Source: Chloroflexota bacterium
GTDB lineage: Bacteria > Chloroflexota > Limnocylindria > Limnocylindrales > CSP1-4
Assembly: GCA_015478725.1 (NCBI GenBank)
Contig: JADMIG010000011.1
Span: forward strand, 19,190-83,189
DNA length: 64,000 bases
Reading direction: 5' to 3'
Part shown: positions 40,314 through 49,008 of the stretch, in pieces
Layout: every line of letters begins with the position of its first letter
How positions within the stretch are numbered: the first letter of the stretch is position 1
Program-made: the position numbers and the translations under genes
The notes under the pieces: model-generated
What the model was told of the DNA's origin: nothing
The model's database searches: none
The model's input: only the letters and a program-made list of their open reading frames with translations

Positions 40314-42230
40314 TCACGCTCGACGCGGGGACGCGCGCGGCGGCGCCGGCCGGGTGAGCGGCGGGAGCCCCTCCGCGGCCTGCGCAGCCTGGAGGACCGC
40401 GTCCACCGCCGAGCTTCCCCAGGCGACCAGCCGATCAGGCCACCACCCATGGCCGGCGCGATCCTCGTACCACCGCCGGGTCTTCGTCTCGTAAACGGGG
40501 TCGGGCTTCGATAGGTTGGGTAGCCCGGTGCGCGCGGCGATGGCGCGGGCGAGGTCGCCGGGGATCCCGCGCTGGAACCGGGAGGTGCCCGTCTCCTCTT
40601 CGTACGGCTCGCTCCGCTGGGTCAGGCAACCCGCGGCCACGAGGGTGTCGAGGACGGACTCCTCGGGCCGCGTCGTGAGGCGCCGGTAGAGGGCCTGTCG
40701 CGCCTCGGCGGCCCTGCTCCGCTCGCCGGCCTGCCGCCGCTCGCCGGCCTCCTGCTGGGCTTGCGCCTGGCGAGCGCCCTGCCGCCGCGCCTCAACGGTC
40801 TCGGTGAGGGCGCGGAGTGGGCCGAGCACCGCGTTCTCGACCGGGGTGGCAAGCTCGGCGAGGGCCGGGCGATTGCGAGCCCCCACGACCTTCTTGCGCA
40901 GGGGCCGCGCCGCGCCGAACGCCCCTCCCTTCGTGTCGCGCTCGGCGGGCGTGAGATCCTTCCGAGGCGCCGTGTCCACGGCGTAGTCAATCCTGTCGAG
41001 GAGCACCTGGCGCGCCGCGGACAGCGCCACGGTCTCGTCGACATCAGCCCGCTCGATCACCGCCTGCTGTCCAGCCTGCACTGCCAGCCGGGAGCGAGCA
41101 TCGGCCAGGACCCCGCTGGCGGCGGCCGCGGCAGGCCCGACCGTCCGCTCGAAGACGAGCGGCCAGTCGTCCACGACGAGTCCCGCCCGGGTAGCGGTGA
41201 CGAGCAGATAGTCCGCCGCGGTCGCGACCACCGCGGCGACGAGGTCGGTGGGCAGCGTCGCCGAGCGACCGAGGACCAGCCGGCTCACCGCCTCCACGTC
41301 GATGAGCTGCCAGCCCCGCTCGGTCAGGCAGTTCTGCAGGAGGGTGCGGAGCCCGCGACGAGCGTCGGCGGCGAGATCGGCCGCGGGCGGGGTGAGGTCC
41401 GGGCCGACCACTGGCAGCACGACCCGGGCGAGCGCCGCGGCGACGAGGTCGAGATCCCGGACGACCGGAGCGAGCGGCGCCGTGTCGAGCACGACCGAAC
41501 GACGCAGGTAGGCGTCGGGCAGGAGCCCGAGATCGCGCTCGGCATTGAGGGTGACGATCACCGTCGCCTGGATGTCGAGCTCGCCATCCTCGCTCTGGTA
41601 CCGCGACACCCCCTCGAGATAGGCGAACACGGCCCCCCGCTGTTCGGGGCTCGCCTTGTCGAACTCGTCGAACATGACGAGCGGCAGGGAGAGCAGCGGG
41701 CTCGGCACGATCTCCCAGGACGCCGGGCCGGTCTGCACCCGCCGGCCGAGCAGGCTGCCCGGCTTCTCCCGCATGAGGAGGCGGCGGGTGGCGATGGGAT
41801 CGAGCCCGAACCGCCGGGCGGCGAGCGTGCCGAGGAGCGTCTTGCCACTCTTCGTCGGACCGAGGAGGATGAAGGCCGGCCAGTTGCTCGGATAGACATC
41901 CCGCAGGGCGCGCCGGGCGACCACCGCGTCCTCGATCAGCCGGAGCATGGCCCGGTGCTCCGCCGGGAGGGTGTCGAGGCTGGCGATCGACGCCGTCGGT
42001 TCGGGGACCGTGGCGGCCAGAGCGGCCCGCTTGCCGGCCCCGGTGAGGGTCCAGCTGCCCCGCGTCCGCTGTTCGACGAGGCCCCGCTCGCGGAGGCGGC
42101 CGAGCCACAGCTGGACGGTCCGAACGGGAACCGCGAGGGCGGCCGCGAGTGCTTGGCTGTGGGCCGGACCCGCGAGGAGCAGGCGCAACAGCGGAGCGTC
42201 GCGGGTCGCTTCCACGGCCGGCTCAGCCAT
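40314..42230 (-). CDS. Winged-helix AAA-type ATPase of the element
   Basis: 638 residues from ATG 42228-42230. Residues ~10-75 look like a winged helix (PLLRLLLAGPAHSQALAAALAVPVRTVQLWLGRLRERGLVEQRTRGSWTLTGAG). ATPase core ~90-300: Walker A GPTKSGKT at 124-131, Walker B LPLVMFDEFDKA near 183-192, sensor-like TVIVTLNAERDLGLLP. A helical region and a Q/E/R-rich coiled stretch (~490-540) precede a conserved C-terminal tail (DPVYETKTRRWYEDR, DRLVAWGSSAVDAV). The core resembles the FtsH/MCM-like AAA+ remodelling class (FDEFDKASPEQRG). Role unknown: possibly DNA transactions or regulation of the element. It overlaps the excisionase-like gene by 8 bases. Confidence 0.75.
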   Translation of the reverse strand: MAEPAVEATRDAPLLRLLLAGPAHSQALAAALAVPVRTVQLWLGRLRERGLVEQRTRGSWTLTGAGKRAALAATVPEPTASIASLDTLPAEHRAMLRLIEDAVVARRALRDVYPSNWPAFILLGPTKSGKTLLGTLAARRFGLDPIATRRLLMREKPGSLLGRRVQTGPASWEIVPSPLLSLPLVMFDEFDKASPEQRGAVFAYLEGVSRYQSEDGELDIQATVIVTLNAERDLGLLPDAYLRRSVVLDTAPLAPVVRDLDLVAAALARVVLPVVGPDLTPPAADLAADARRGLRTLLQNCLTERGWQLIDVEAVSRLVLGRSATLPTDLVAAVVATAADYLLVTATRAGLVVDDWPLVFERTVGPAAAAASGVLADARSRLAVQAGQQAVIERADVDETVALSAARQVLLDRIDYAVDTAPRKDLTPAERDTKGGAFGAARPLRKKVVGARNRPALAELATPVENAVLGPLRALTETVEARRQGARQAQAQQEAGERRQAGERSRAAEARQALYRRLTTRPEESVLDTLVAAGCLTQRSEPYEEETGTSRFQRGIPGDLARAIAARTGLPNLSKPDPVYETKTRRWYEDRAGHGWWPDRLVAWGSSAVDAVLQAAQAAEGLPPLTRPAPPRASPRRA

Positions 42231-42939
42231 TGCGTGAGACCGGCCGGGCCGCTGCGCGAACCGGCATCGAGGCGGCGCGAACCGGTCCCGCTGTTGCGCG
42301 AGCACCGCCGGCCGCACGCTCCCGTGGGTTCCGCCCGTTGCGCGAAGCTGCCCCGGGGCCGACGAGGGAGGGGGAGGGGGTGCCAGCGACCCCTCCTCCG
42401 GCCGGCCCGCGGTCCGCGGCCACCAGCCGGGCCAGCGTGGTGGTCCCGACGCCGAGCCGACGCGTGGTCTGGCGGTGCGAGAGGCGCCCGGCGGCGAGCT
42501 CGGCACGGACGTGGGGCCAGCGGCGCTCGAACCCGGGACGTGTGGTCACCGTCGGGAGCCTCTGGGCGTCCGCGATCGCCTCGACGGTCAGCCCGCTTGC
42601 CGGCGCTGTGGAGACGGTCGGGCGGCGGGCATGGAAGCTGCCCTCCCTTGATGCGGCCGCCCCGGGCGTCTCGATCGCCGGGACGGCCGCGATAAAGTCC
42701 GCGATCGATCCGGCCGCGACCAATCGACGCCTCCCGATCTTGATCGAGCGCAACCGACCGGCACCGATCTCGTCATAGAGGCGCGAGCGGCCGATGCCGA
42801 GCGCGCTTGCGGCCTCGTCGATGCTCAGTAGCCGATCGGGCACGGTGCCGAACGGAGCGGACTCGGTGACGGCGGCCCGGATCGCGGCCACCAGCTCCTC
42901 GATGGCGGTCCGAATGGCAACCTCGTGGTCAGGGGTCAT
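42223..42939 (-). CDS. Excisionase-like HTH DNA-binding protein
   Basis: 238 residues from ATG 42937-42939. RLLSIDEAASALGIGRSRLYDEIGAGRLRSIKIGRRRLVAAGSIADFIA is a MerR/excisionase-type HTH (helix_17 family) near residues 40-90. A second possible HTH follows, LSHRQTTRRLGVGTTTLARLVAADRG, as in resolvase C-termini. The tail is Arg/Ala-rich. In an integrated element this is a probable recombination directionality factor or regulator. Overlaps both neighbours (ATGA with the RHH gene, 8 bases with the ATPase). Confidence 0.75.
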   Translation of the reverse strand: MTPDHEVAIRTAIEELVAAIRAAVTESAPFGTVPDRLLSIDEAASALGIGRSRLYDEIGAGRLRSIKIGRRRLVAAGSIADFIAAVPAIETPGAAASREGSFHARRPTVSTAPASGLTVEAIADAQRLPTVTTRPGFERRWPHVRAELAAGRLSHRQTTRRLGVGTTTLARLVAADRGPAGGGVAGTPSPSLVGPGAASRNGRNPRERAAGGARATAGPVRAASMPVRAAARPVSRNG

Positions 42940-43136
42940 CGTTCGCGCTCGCCTGCATCGACGATGAACGCCGGACGCCCTCGGCCAGCCGCGCCGTGAG
43001 CCCGGCGCCAGGCCCTTTCGATAGCCTCGACGGGGAGGGCCGCGGCCTCGTGCCGCGGCGCACGGAAGTCTCGTCGAGCCAGCTCGCTGAGCTTCGCTCC
43101 GGCGTCGTTCGGGATCGCGATCGTCAATCTGCGCAT
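42936..43136 (-). CDS. Small ribbon-helix-helix-like protein (66 aa)
   Basis: From ATG 43134-43136: MRRLTIAIPNDAGAKLSELARRDFRAPRHEAAALPVEAIERAWRR in short form RRLTIAIPND...AGAKLSELARRD looks like an Arc/CopG ribbon-helix-helix: one short beta strand then two helices. The tail is basic. Its TGA overlaps the next gene's ATG. Probably a DNA-binding regulator of the element. Confidence 0.6.
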   Translation of the reverse strand: MRRLTIAIPNDAGAKLSELARRDFRAPRHEAAALPVEAIERAWRRAHGAAGRGRPAFIVDAGERER

Positions 43137-43205
43137 GGTGAGAGCGAGCGTGGCAGACGACCTCGTCCCCCGGAAGGGGCGCAATCTGGGGCGGAAACCC
43201 CTCTC

Positions 43206-43877
43206 TTATTCCGGTAGCTCGCCGCGGTGGCGCCTGCGCACGAGGCGGCGCAAGTGGTCAGGATCGATCCCGACGGTCCCGTCGAACGCCCCGAAGTGAT
43301 CGGCCACGTGAGGAATGGTCTTGGGCTCCTCCGCCAAGCGGTTGGCTGACTCCCAACGCTCGTCGAAGAGCCGCCGCGTCCACCCTGGCCGGCCGGGTTT
43401 TCGTGGCGCCAGTCCTGCGGCGGCCTGATCGGATAGACCCCGCGGAGCGTTAGCGTCGGCGCTCAAGCGCCGATCGACCAGCTCGTCGAGAACCTCTCGC
43501 TCGGTAACCGCGGCAAGGATCGCCCGGGGGTCCGTCCGTTGTTCCCAGGCCAGACCCGACCAGGCCTCGGCAATCCGACCCTGGCGGACGTCGTCAGCGA
43601 GGTCGGGCCGTTGACGCTGGGCCTCGAGCAACGCCCTGGCCATGGCAACGGCCTCCCCGCTCCGGAGCTCGCGCTGTCCTGGCGCCAGCGCCGCGACGAG
43701 CCGGCGCTCGAACGGGCTCGACTCGGGGACATTCCACCAGACGTCCATGTATGCGACGCCGAAGGCGCCGCTGCGCCACGCCACCGGTGGCACCTCCATC
43801 CCCTCGCGAGCCGCCTGCTCGAGCCACTCCGGCGGCCATTCGTCGGGCGACGGCCCACGGATCTCCTGCTCGCTCAT
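43206..43877 (-). CDS. Hypothetical protein of the integrase operon (223 aa)
   Basis: From ATG 43875-43877, overlapping the integrase stop (ATGA). Acidic N-terminus MSEQEIRGPSPDEWPPEWLEQAAREGMEVPP, helical middle and a basic C-terminus (PRKPGRPGWTRRLFDERWE, DHLRRLVRRRHRG). No domain recognised. Translational coupling to the integrase suggests a role in integration control or element maintenance. Confidence 0.7.
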   Translation of the reverse strand: MSEQEIRGPSPDEWPPEWLEQAAREGMEVPPVAWRSGAFGVAYMDVWWNVPESSPFERRLVAALAPGQRELRSGEAVAMARALLEAQRQRPDLADDVRQGRIAEAWSGLAWEQRTDPRAILAAVTEREVLDELVDRRLSADANAPRGLSDQAAAGLAPRKPGRPGWTRRLFDERWESANRLAEEPKTIPHVADHFGAFDGTVGIDPDHLRRLVRRRHRGELPE

Positions 43878-45100
43878 GGCCGGATCTCCTGAGGGCGATC
43901 GACGGTCGTGAGCGCCCGGTCCATGGCCGCGGCAGCCTCGTGCCGGAGGGCAGGCACGACGGCTGCGTAGTGCGACGCGGTGATCGCGATGCCGGCATGG
44001 CCGAGCCATTCGCTGATGACGGCCAGCGGGACGCCTTCGGCGAGCATCATCGTCGCCGCGGAGTGCCGGAGATCCCTGAAGGGGACCCGCGGGATCCCGG
44101 CCGCGTCCCGGGCCTGTCCGAACGCCACAGACACGGAGTCCGGGCTGAGGTGCCTGCCGACGGCATCGGTGAACACCAATCCGTCCCGGTCCTGCCAGGC
44201 GGAGCCGGCGGCGACGCGGGCAGCATCCTGCCGGACCCGTTGACGGTCAAGGGCCTCCCGGGCGGTGGCCGGGAGCGGGATCGACCGGCGTGATCGTGCC
44301 GACTTCGGCTGCGCCAGCTCCCAGCCGCGACCGGCCGCCCGGGCGAGCGAGCGGCGGACCGTCAAGGTGCCATTCGCCACGTCCGGCCAGGTCAAGCCGA
44401 GCAGCTCGCCGAGGCGGAGCCCGGTCGTCGCCGCGAGCGCGTACAGCGGGCCATGAGCGGCGTCCGCGGTGGCGTCTAGCAGTCGCCGCACGTCCGGTGC
44501 TGCCAGGTAGGTGACGGGCCGATGCGCGACGTAGGGCGGCCGAGCGTCCGCCGCGGCGTTCCGGCCAACCAGGCCATCCCGGGCGGCATCGCCAAGGGCT
44601 CGACGAAGCGTCGCCCGGACGTGGCGAGCCGTGAGCGGTGAGACGGGCGCGTGCCGCTGGCCATGCTTGCGATCCTCGGCTATCGCGGGTCGCCCGTTCG
44701 CCATGAAGCCGCCGATGGCACGTTCCACGTCGGCCGCCGAGAGGCGGGCCAGGGCCAACCGCCCGAGTGCCGGGATGAGATAGCAGCGGACGTGCATCTC
44801 ACGCTGGCGCCATGTCGACGGCCGAACGCGGCTGCGGTCCCGTTCGATCCACGCGGTGAGAAAGTCGACCACGGTGGAGGCTGGGCCGGCCGGGGCGAGC
44901 GTGCCAAGCCGCAGCTCGCGGCGGAGGACGTCGAGCTTGTCGCGGGCCTCGGCCGCGGTGGGGGCCGAGACGATCCGCCGGGAGCGGGTGCCGTCCGGTT
45001 CGGTCCAGGTGACAGCCCCGCGCCAGCGGGTGCCCTGACGGTAGACACTCCCCTCGCCGGCCGATCGTCGGCGGGTCCGTCGGGCGGTAGACTCGGTCAT
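43874..45100 (-). CDS. int: Tyrosine site-specific integrase
   Basis: 408 residues. N-terminal AP2-like arm-binding region (GSVYRQGTRWRGAVTWTEPDGTRSRR), SAM-like core-binding domain (TVVDFLTAWIERDRSRVRPSTWRQREMHVRCYLIPALG), and catalytic domain: first Arg in TTGLRLGELLGLTW, DLRHSAATMML (second Arg, with Arg in place of the usual first His), GHAGIAITASHYAAVVP with His and the nucleophile Tyr. Together these are sufficient for recombination, with one variant active-site position. Located 158 bases from the tRNA-Ile 3' end, its presumed attB. First gene of the leftward element operon. Confidence 0.92.
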   Translation of the reverse strand: MTESTARRTRRRSAGEGSVYRQGTRWRGAVTWTEPDGTRSRRIVSAPTAAEARDKLDVLRRELRLGTLAPAGPASTVVDFLTAWIERDRSRVRPSTWRQREMHVRCYLIPALGRLALARLSAADVERAIGGFMANGRPAIAEDRKHGQRHAPVSPLTARHVRATLRRALGDAARDGLVGRNAAADARPPYVAHRPVTYLAAPDVRRLLDATADAAHGPLYALAATTGLRLGELLGLTWPDVANGTLTVRRSLARAAGRGWELAQPKSARSRRSIPLPATAREALDRQRVRQDAARVAAGSAWQDRDGLVFTDAVGRHLSPDSVSVAFGQARDAAGIPRVPFRDLRHSAATMMLAEGVPLAVISEWLGHAGIAITASHYAAVVPALRHEAAAAMDRALTTVDRPQEIRP

Positions 45101-45255
45101 TGGTGGCGTCCTCCCTGTCAGGAGCGCGACCTTGACGGCCTCCGGTTAGCCCGGGGGGCCGTCGCGCTTGTCCGCCACTGTACGCCTGTTGCTACCGTGT
45201 TGCTACCGTGCATCGTCGCCGATGGCCGGCGGATCGGTTCATTCGTGCGTGAAAT

Positions 45256-45302
45256 GCTGGTAGGGGAGGGTGGACTCGAACCACCGACAGGCGGTGTATA
45301 AG
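45256..45302. repeat. Right attachment-site repeat (47 bp), within tRNA-Ile
   Basis: Identical to 35841-35887. It covers the tRNA 3' half and the encoded CCA plus two flanking bases. Integration leaves the tRNA intact on this side. Confidence 0.85.
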
Positions 45303-45333
45303 ACCGCTGCTCTGACCACTGAGCTACTCCCCC
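45258..45333 (-). tRNA. tRNA-Ile (anticodon UAU)
   Basis: 76 bases including an encoded CCA. Acceptor GGGGGAG pairs with CTCCCCT (first pair G-U), D-arm AGCTCAGTGGTCAGAGC, anticodon stem GCGGT/ACCGC enclosing loop CTTATAC with anticodon TAT, and T-arm GTGGTTCGAGTCCAC. UAU would read the AUA isoleucine codon, a rare codon in such GC-rich DNA. It is the integration site of the adjacent element. Confidence 0.93.
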
Positions 45334-45363
45334 GCCGTGGCCGATGCTAGCACCGGCGATCCG

Positions 45364-45663
45364 TCAGTCGCGGCCGCCGGCCAGGCGTTCGGCGATCGAG
45401 CGGAGGCGGAACACGCGTGGAAGAAGGCCGGATCCATGCGGCCCGGGTACCTGCGGGCCATGGCCCTGTCCGTCCGTGCCCTGGTACGGGCGCGGGGCGA
45501 GCGCCGCCGCCTGCTCGCGCTCGCCGTCGGTCATGGAGACCTCGAGCGGCAGGTCGTCCGGATCGTACGGATGGGCGCGGATCTCGACCGGGCGTGGCGG
45601 TCGAGCGTAGGCTGGCTCGCCGCGCAGCTGCGGCAGGGAGACGTGGTGCTCTTCCTGGGACAC
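45364..45663 (-). CDS. Hypothetical protein (99 aa)
   Basis: From GTG 45661-45663. Polar, with EIRAHPYDPDDLPLEVSMTDGEREQAAALAPRPY in short form EIRAHPYDPDDLP; no domain recognised and no membrane segment. It starts just outside the tRNA-Ile. Composition is balanced enough to be a real gene, but start and function are uncertain. The stretch 45664-45830 upstream holds nothing I recognise. Confidence 0.45.
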   Translation of the reverse strand: MSQEEHHVSLPQLRGEPAYARPPRPVEIRAHPYDPDDLPLEVSMTDGEREQAAALAPRPYQGTDGQGHGPQVPGPHGSGLLPRVFRLRSIAERLAGGRD

Positions 45664-45830
45664 GGATGCCTCGCTGGCCGCTGATACCGACGCCGGAATC
45701 CCTGGCGCTCGGTGCCTGATGATATCGGGCGCAGGGTACCGTGGAATGGTACGGATGGGCTACGCATGAGCTGCCTCGCGTGCTTGCGGCGGTGCGGGCG
45801 CGCGCCACGGGCAGGGACCCGACGCACCAC

Positions 45831-46238
45831 TCAGCCGAGAAGCGGACGGAGCACCTGGCTCTCGATGACGAGGACGAGATAGGCGATCGGTGCGGCGGCG
45901 AGGAACCCGAGAGCGGCGCTCCACGGCGTCCGGACGGCGCGCGCTCCGGCGCCCGTCGGGAGCGGCACGGCGGCATACGTGATGACGCTGCCGGCGGTCA
46001 GGACGACGACGACGAAGACGGTCACGGCGAGCGTCCGCAGATCGCCGCCTGGCAGGTGCGCCCCGCGCGACAGGGCGACGTCGTAGGCCAGGTAGCCGAG
46101 TCCGAGGACGATGGACACCCCGAGGCTCGCGGTCACCGCGCGCACGACGGGCCGCGGCGCGTTCCGGAACTGGCGCCAGCGAACCTGCAGCCACGAGCGA
46201 CGAGGTTGCCCGCCGGACGGATCCCGATCGGCCGCCAT
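45831..46238 (-). CDS. Integral membrane protein (135 aa)
   Basis: From ATG 46236-46238. A basic N-terminus (RRSWLQVRWRQFRNAPRP) followed by three transmembrane helices (VTASLGVSIVLGLGYLAY, LAVTVFVVVVLTAGSVITYAAV, AALGFLAAAPIAYLVLVI). No family recognised. The start is immediately after the aminotransferase stop (1-base gap), so the pair forms an operon. Confidence 0.65.
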   Translation of the reverse strand: MAADRDPSGGQPRRSWLQVRWRQFRNAPRPVVRAVTASLGVSIVLGLGYLAYDVALSRGAHLPGGDLRTLAVTVFVVVVLTAGSVITYAAVPLPTGAGARAVRTPWSAALGFLAAAPIAYLVLVIESQVLRPLLG

Positions 46239-46239
46239 C

Positions 46240-47508
46240 TCAGGCCTCGCCGAGCATGGTGAGTGTCGGCCGCGGCGGCAGGGACTCCGGCGTGTGCCGG
46301 CCGAGCAGCTCGACGACTTCGACGACCCGGTCGAGCTCCACCTCCGAGTTGTAGAAACCGACGCTGAATCGAAGCCACTCCGTGCCCGTGATCGTGCGGG
46401 CGATGGCGAACGAGCGCCGGCCGAGCTCATCGAGGGCGGCCGCACCCGGCCAGGCCGGCAGGCGGAACGTGACGAGGCTCGCCATCGCGTGGCGCGGCGT
46501 GAGGAGTTCGACACCGGGGATCGCGGCGACGGCGTCGGCGGTCCGGCGGGCGAGCCGGGCCGCTCGCTCGTGGGCCCAGCCGAGCCCGACGTACATCGCG
46601 AGCCAGCCGCAGCTCCGTCCGAACCCCACGACGGACGGCCGGTGCCAGGCGCCGGACTCGAGGCGTCGAGCGTCGTCGAAGCGCCGGTACGGCGGCATCC
46701 GGGTCGGCGTCTCGTAGCTGTAATAGCCCTCGAACGTTGGCCGGATCCGGTCGAGCGCGGACGGCGCGACCCACAGCGCCCCCATCCCCTCCGGCCCGAG
46801 CAGCCACTTCTGGGCCGGGACGGCGTAGGCGTCCGCACCGAGCTCATCGGCGACGACGGGGAGGACCCCCACGGCCTGGGCGCCGTCGACGAGGACGAGC
46901 GCGCCCCGCGCGCGGGCGATCTCCGCGATCGCCCGGATCGGCATGATCGCGCCGGTCGTCCACAGGACGTGGGACAGCGAGACGAGGCGGGTCCGCGGGC
47001 CGATCGCCCGCTCGAACGCCGCGACGATCGCGTCGGCGTCGCCGCCGTCACCCACATCGATGAGGTCGAGCTCCACGCCGAGCCGGTCGCGGAGCGCGAC
47101 GAGCGGACCGAAGCCACCCCAGTGCTCGGCGTTCGTGGTGACGGCCCGGTCGCCCACCTGCCAGTCCAGGCCCCAGGCGGCGATGTTCATCGCGTCCGTC
47201 GTCGAATGGGTGAGGGCGACCGTCCCGACGTCGCTCGAGAGGATCGCGGCCACGGCCGCGCGCGCCTCAGCCATCCGTTCGGGGCCCTCCGTCATGTAGT
47301 CGGGTGCCGCGCGGCCCACGGTGAGCTCGTACTCGGCGAGCTCGGCCATCGCCTTCGCCGTCTCCCGCGGCATGGGCCCGAGCGAGCCGGCGTTGAGGTA
47401 GATCCCGGCGCCGGTCGCCGGCAGCGCCTCGCGGATCGCCGCGAGCTTCTCGGCGTCCGGCAGGAAGGGGAAGACCACGGCTCCGTATGATACCGACGAT
47501 GAACGCAT
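46240..47508 (-). CDS. Class V aminotransferase / cysteine desulfurase-like PLP enzyme
   Basis: About 422 residues from ATG 47506-47508 (an in-frame GTG at 47478 is equally plausible). PLP fold: LNAGSLGPMPRETAKAM, ALTHSTTDAMNIAAWGL, LVSLSHVLWTTGAIMP, LVLVDGAQAVGVLPV and PAQKWLLGPEGMGALWV, in which the Lys should bind PLP. C-terminal domain has TPRHAMASLVTFRLP and LRFSVGFYNSEVELDRVVEVV. Close to isopenicillin-N epimerase/desulfurase-type enzymes; the catalytic Cys loop of true cysteine desulfurases is not seen. It is divergent from the rhodanese gene with almost no space between the starts. Confidence 0.85.
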   Translation of the reverse strand: MRSSSVSYGAVVFPFLPDAEKLAAIREALPATGAGIYLNAGSLGPMPRETAKAMAELAEYELTVGRAAPDYMTEGPERMAEARAAVAAILSSDVGTVALTHSTTDAMNIAAWGLDWQVGDRAVTTNAEHWGGFGPLVALRDRLGVELDLIDVGDGGDADAIVAAFERAIGPRTRLVSLSHVLWTTGAIMPIRAIAEIARARGALVLVDGAQAVGVLPVVADELGADAYAVPAQKWLLGPEGMGALWVAPSALDRIRPTFEGYYSYETPTRMPPYRRFDDARRLESGAWHRPSVVGFGRSCGWLAMYVGLGWAHERAARLARRTADAVAAIPGVELLTPRHAMASLVTFRLPAWPGAAALDELGRRSFAIARTITGTEWLRFSVGFYNSEVELDRVVEVVELLGRHTPESLPPRPTLTMLGEA

Positions 47509-47515
47509 TCGCCCC

Positions 47516-48355
47516 ATGAACGGCTTCGCCCGACCCGAGCTCCTCGCCTCCCCCGCGTGGGTCGCCGAGAACCTCCATCGTCCCGACGTCCGCCTCGTGG
47601 ACGTCCGCTGGCGGCCGGACGGCACGGGCCGGGCAGCGTACCTCGCCGGTCATATCCCGGGAGCGGTCCACATCGACTGGGCGAACGAGCTCGTCGACAC
47701 GGAACAGGCCGGCCTGTTCCTCCTCGCCGGGCCGGACCAGGTCGCGAGCGTGCTCGGCCGGCTCGGGATCGGCAATGGGACGACGATCGTCCTCTACGAC
47801 GACACCGCCTCGCTGTTCGCGACCCGGACGTGGTGGAGCCTGCGGGTCTACGGCTTCGAGTCCGTTCGGATCCTCGACGGCGGTTACGGGGCGTGGAACG
47901 TCGACGGGCGACCGGTCTCGAATGCCGCCCCCGAGCCCGATGCGGCGGTCTTCACGCCACGTTCGGTGATGCGGCTGCGCCTGACGACCACGGACGTCCG
48001 CGGCCTGCTCGGTTCACCGGACGTCCATGTCCTCGACGCACGGGCTCCCGCCGAATACCGGGGGTTCGAGGGCAACGCGCGGCGGCTCGGTCACATCCCG
48101 GGGGCGGTCAACGTGCCGGTCGCCGGGATGACCGAGCCCGGGACGCAGCGCTTCCGCTCGGGCGACCAGCTGCGCGCGCAGCTCCTCCGGGCGAACGTCA
48201 CCCGCGGTCGGCGGATGGTCTGCTACGACGGTTCCGGGATCGCGGCCACGAAGCTCGCCTTCGTCCTCTCCCTCCTCGGCCACGACGACATCGCGGTCTA
48301 CGATGGCGGCTGGGCCGAATGGGGCGATCGACTCGATCTTCCGGTCGACCGCTGA
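47516..48355 (+). CDS. Tandem-rhodanese thiosulfate sulfurtransferase
   Basis: 279 residues. Two rhodanese domains: first VRLVDVRWRPDGTGRAAYLAGHIPGAVHIDW, second VHVLDARAPAEYRGFEGNARRLGHIPGAVNVPV with active-site loop MVCYDGSGIAATK, Cys near 236. The first domain has no catalytic Cys (LYDDTASLFATRTWW). It transfers sulfane sulfur to thiol or cyanide acceptors. It lies head-to-head with the class V aminotransferase gene, a common pairing for sulfur mobilisation. Confidence 0.9.
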   Translation: MNGFARPELLASPAWVAENLHRPDVRLVDVRWRPDGTGRAAYLAGHIPGAVHIDWANELVDTEQAGLFLLAGPDQVASVLGRLGIGNGTTIVLYDDTASLFATRTWWSLRVYGFESVRILDGGYGAWNVDGRPVSNAAPEPDAAVFTPRSVMRLRLTTTDVRGLLGSPDVHVLDARAPAEYRGFEGNARRLGHIPGAVNVPVAGMTEPGTQRFRSGDQLRAQLLRANVTRGRRMVCYDGSGIAATKLAFVLSLLGHDDIAVYDGGWAEWGDRLDLPVDR

Positions 48356-48385
48356 GGCGTCCGCGGCCGGGACGCTGCGGTCAGT

Positions 48386-48976
48386 TCACGCGGGACGCGA
48401 CGGTGAACCCGGACGGGCGGGACCCGGTCGCGGCACGGCGCCGGCCGAGCGGTCCAGGCCGGCCCACGGATCCACCTCGCGGTGCGGGGCGAGGATCTGC
48501 GCCCGAGAGTGGTTGAAGGCCACCATGAGGGCCGATTGCTTCGCCTCGCCGACGGTGTCCGACCAGAACGAGGCCTCCGTCACCGGGACGAACCCACCGG
48601 TGAGCTCCTCGAGCGCGAGGCGGAGATCGCGCTCCGGCAGGAGATGGATCCGACCGACGATCTTGAAGGGCGGCACGGAGATGTAGGCCTGCTCGACCAC
48701 CTTGACCGTCCGCAGCTCGGGTGTGGGCTCGACGGGCGTGTCGACGACCGCGAAGAGGACCGCGCCCAGGTTCACCTGGGCGAACGGCGCCGTCATCGGC
48801 GTCCCGCGGCTGCCCCACTCGTCCATCGAGACGTCGGACAGGACGATGAACTTCTCGTCGACGCGGTTGAGGATGTCGAGGAAGCGGCGGTGTCGGGTGC
48901 GGACGCTACCGCGGACGATGTGCGAATCGGTGTACAGGGTGACCGCGATCGGCTGATCGGGGACCTGGTCGAACAT
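48386..48976 (-). CDS. Conserved-looking hypothetical protein (196 aa)
   Basis: Begins MFDQVPDQPIAVTLYTDSHIVRGSVRTRHRRFLDILNRVDEKFIVLSDVSMDEWG; alternating strand-like stretches continue (LGAVLFAVVDTPVEPTPELRTV, YISVPPFKIVGRIHLLPERDLRLALEEL, FVPVTEASFWSD). It looks like a small beta-rich soluble protein; the Pro/Arg-rich last 30 residues are probably disordered. Family not recognised. Confidence 0.65.
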   Translation of the reverse strand: MFDQVPDQPIAVTLYTDSHIVRGSVRTRHRRFLDILNRVDEKFIVLSDVSMDEWGSRGTPMTAPFAQVNLGAVLFAVVDTPVEPTPELRTVKVVEQAYISVPPFKIVGRIHLLPERDLRLALEELTGGFVPVTEASFWSDTVGEAKQSALMVAFNHSRAQILAPHREVDPWAGLDRSAGAVPRPGPARPGSPSRPA

Positions 48977-49008
48977 GGCCGGAAGGATACGCCGTCATCG
49001 CGGCGCAG

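Larger units (their letters stand above)
35841..45302. mobile_element. Integrated element in tRNA-Ile(UAU), about 9.5 kb
   Basis: Bounded by 47-bp direct repeats of the tRNA-Ile 3' half. A tyrosine integrase gene sits 158 bases from the intact tRNA, transcribed away from it, the usual arrangement. Leftward operon: integrase, unknown protein, RHH protein, excisionase-like HTH protein, AAA ATPase. Other cargo: a two-gene rightward set (secreted protein, unknown protein), a frameshifted lipoprotein and a broken YaaC-like gene. No replication, conjugation or phage structural gene is recognised, so it is a small satellite-like or degenerate integrative element. Confidence 0.85.
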
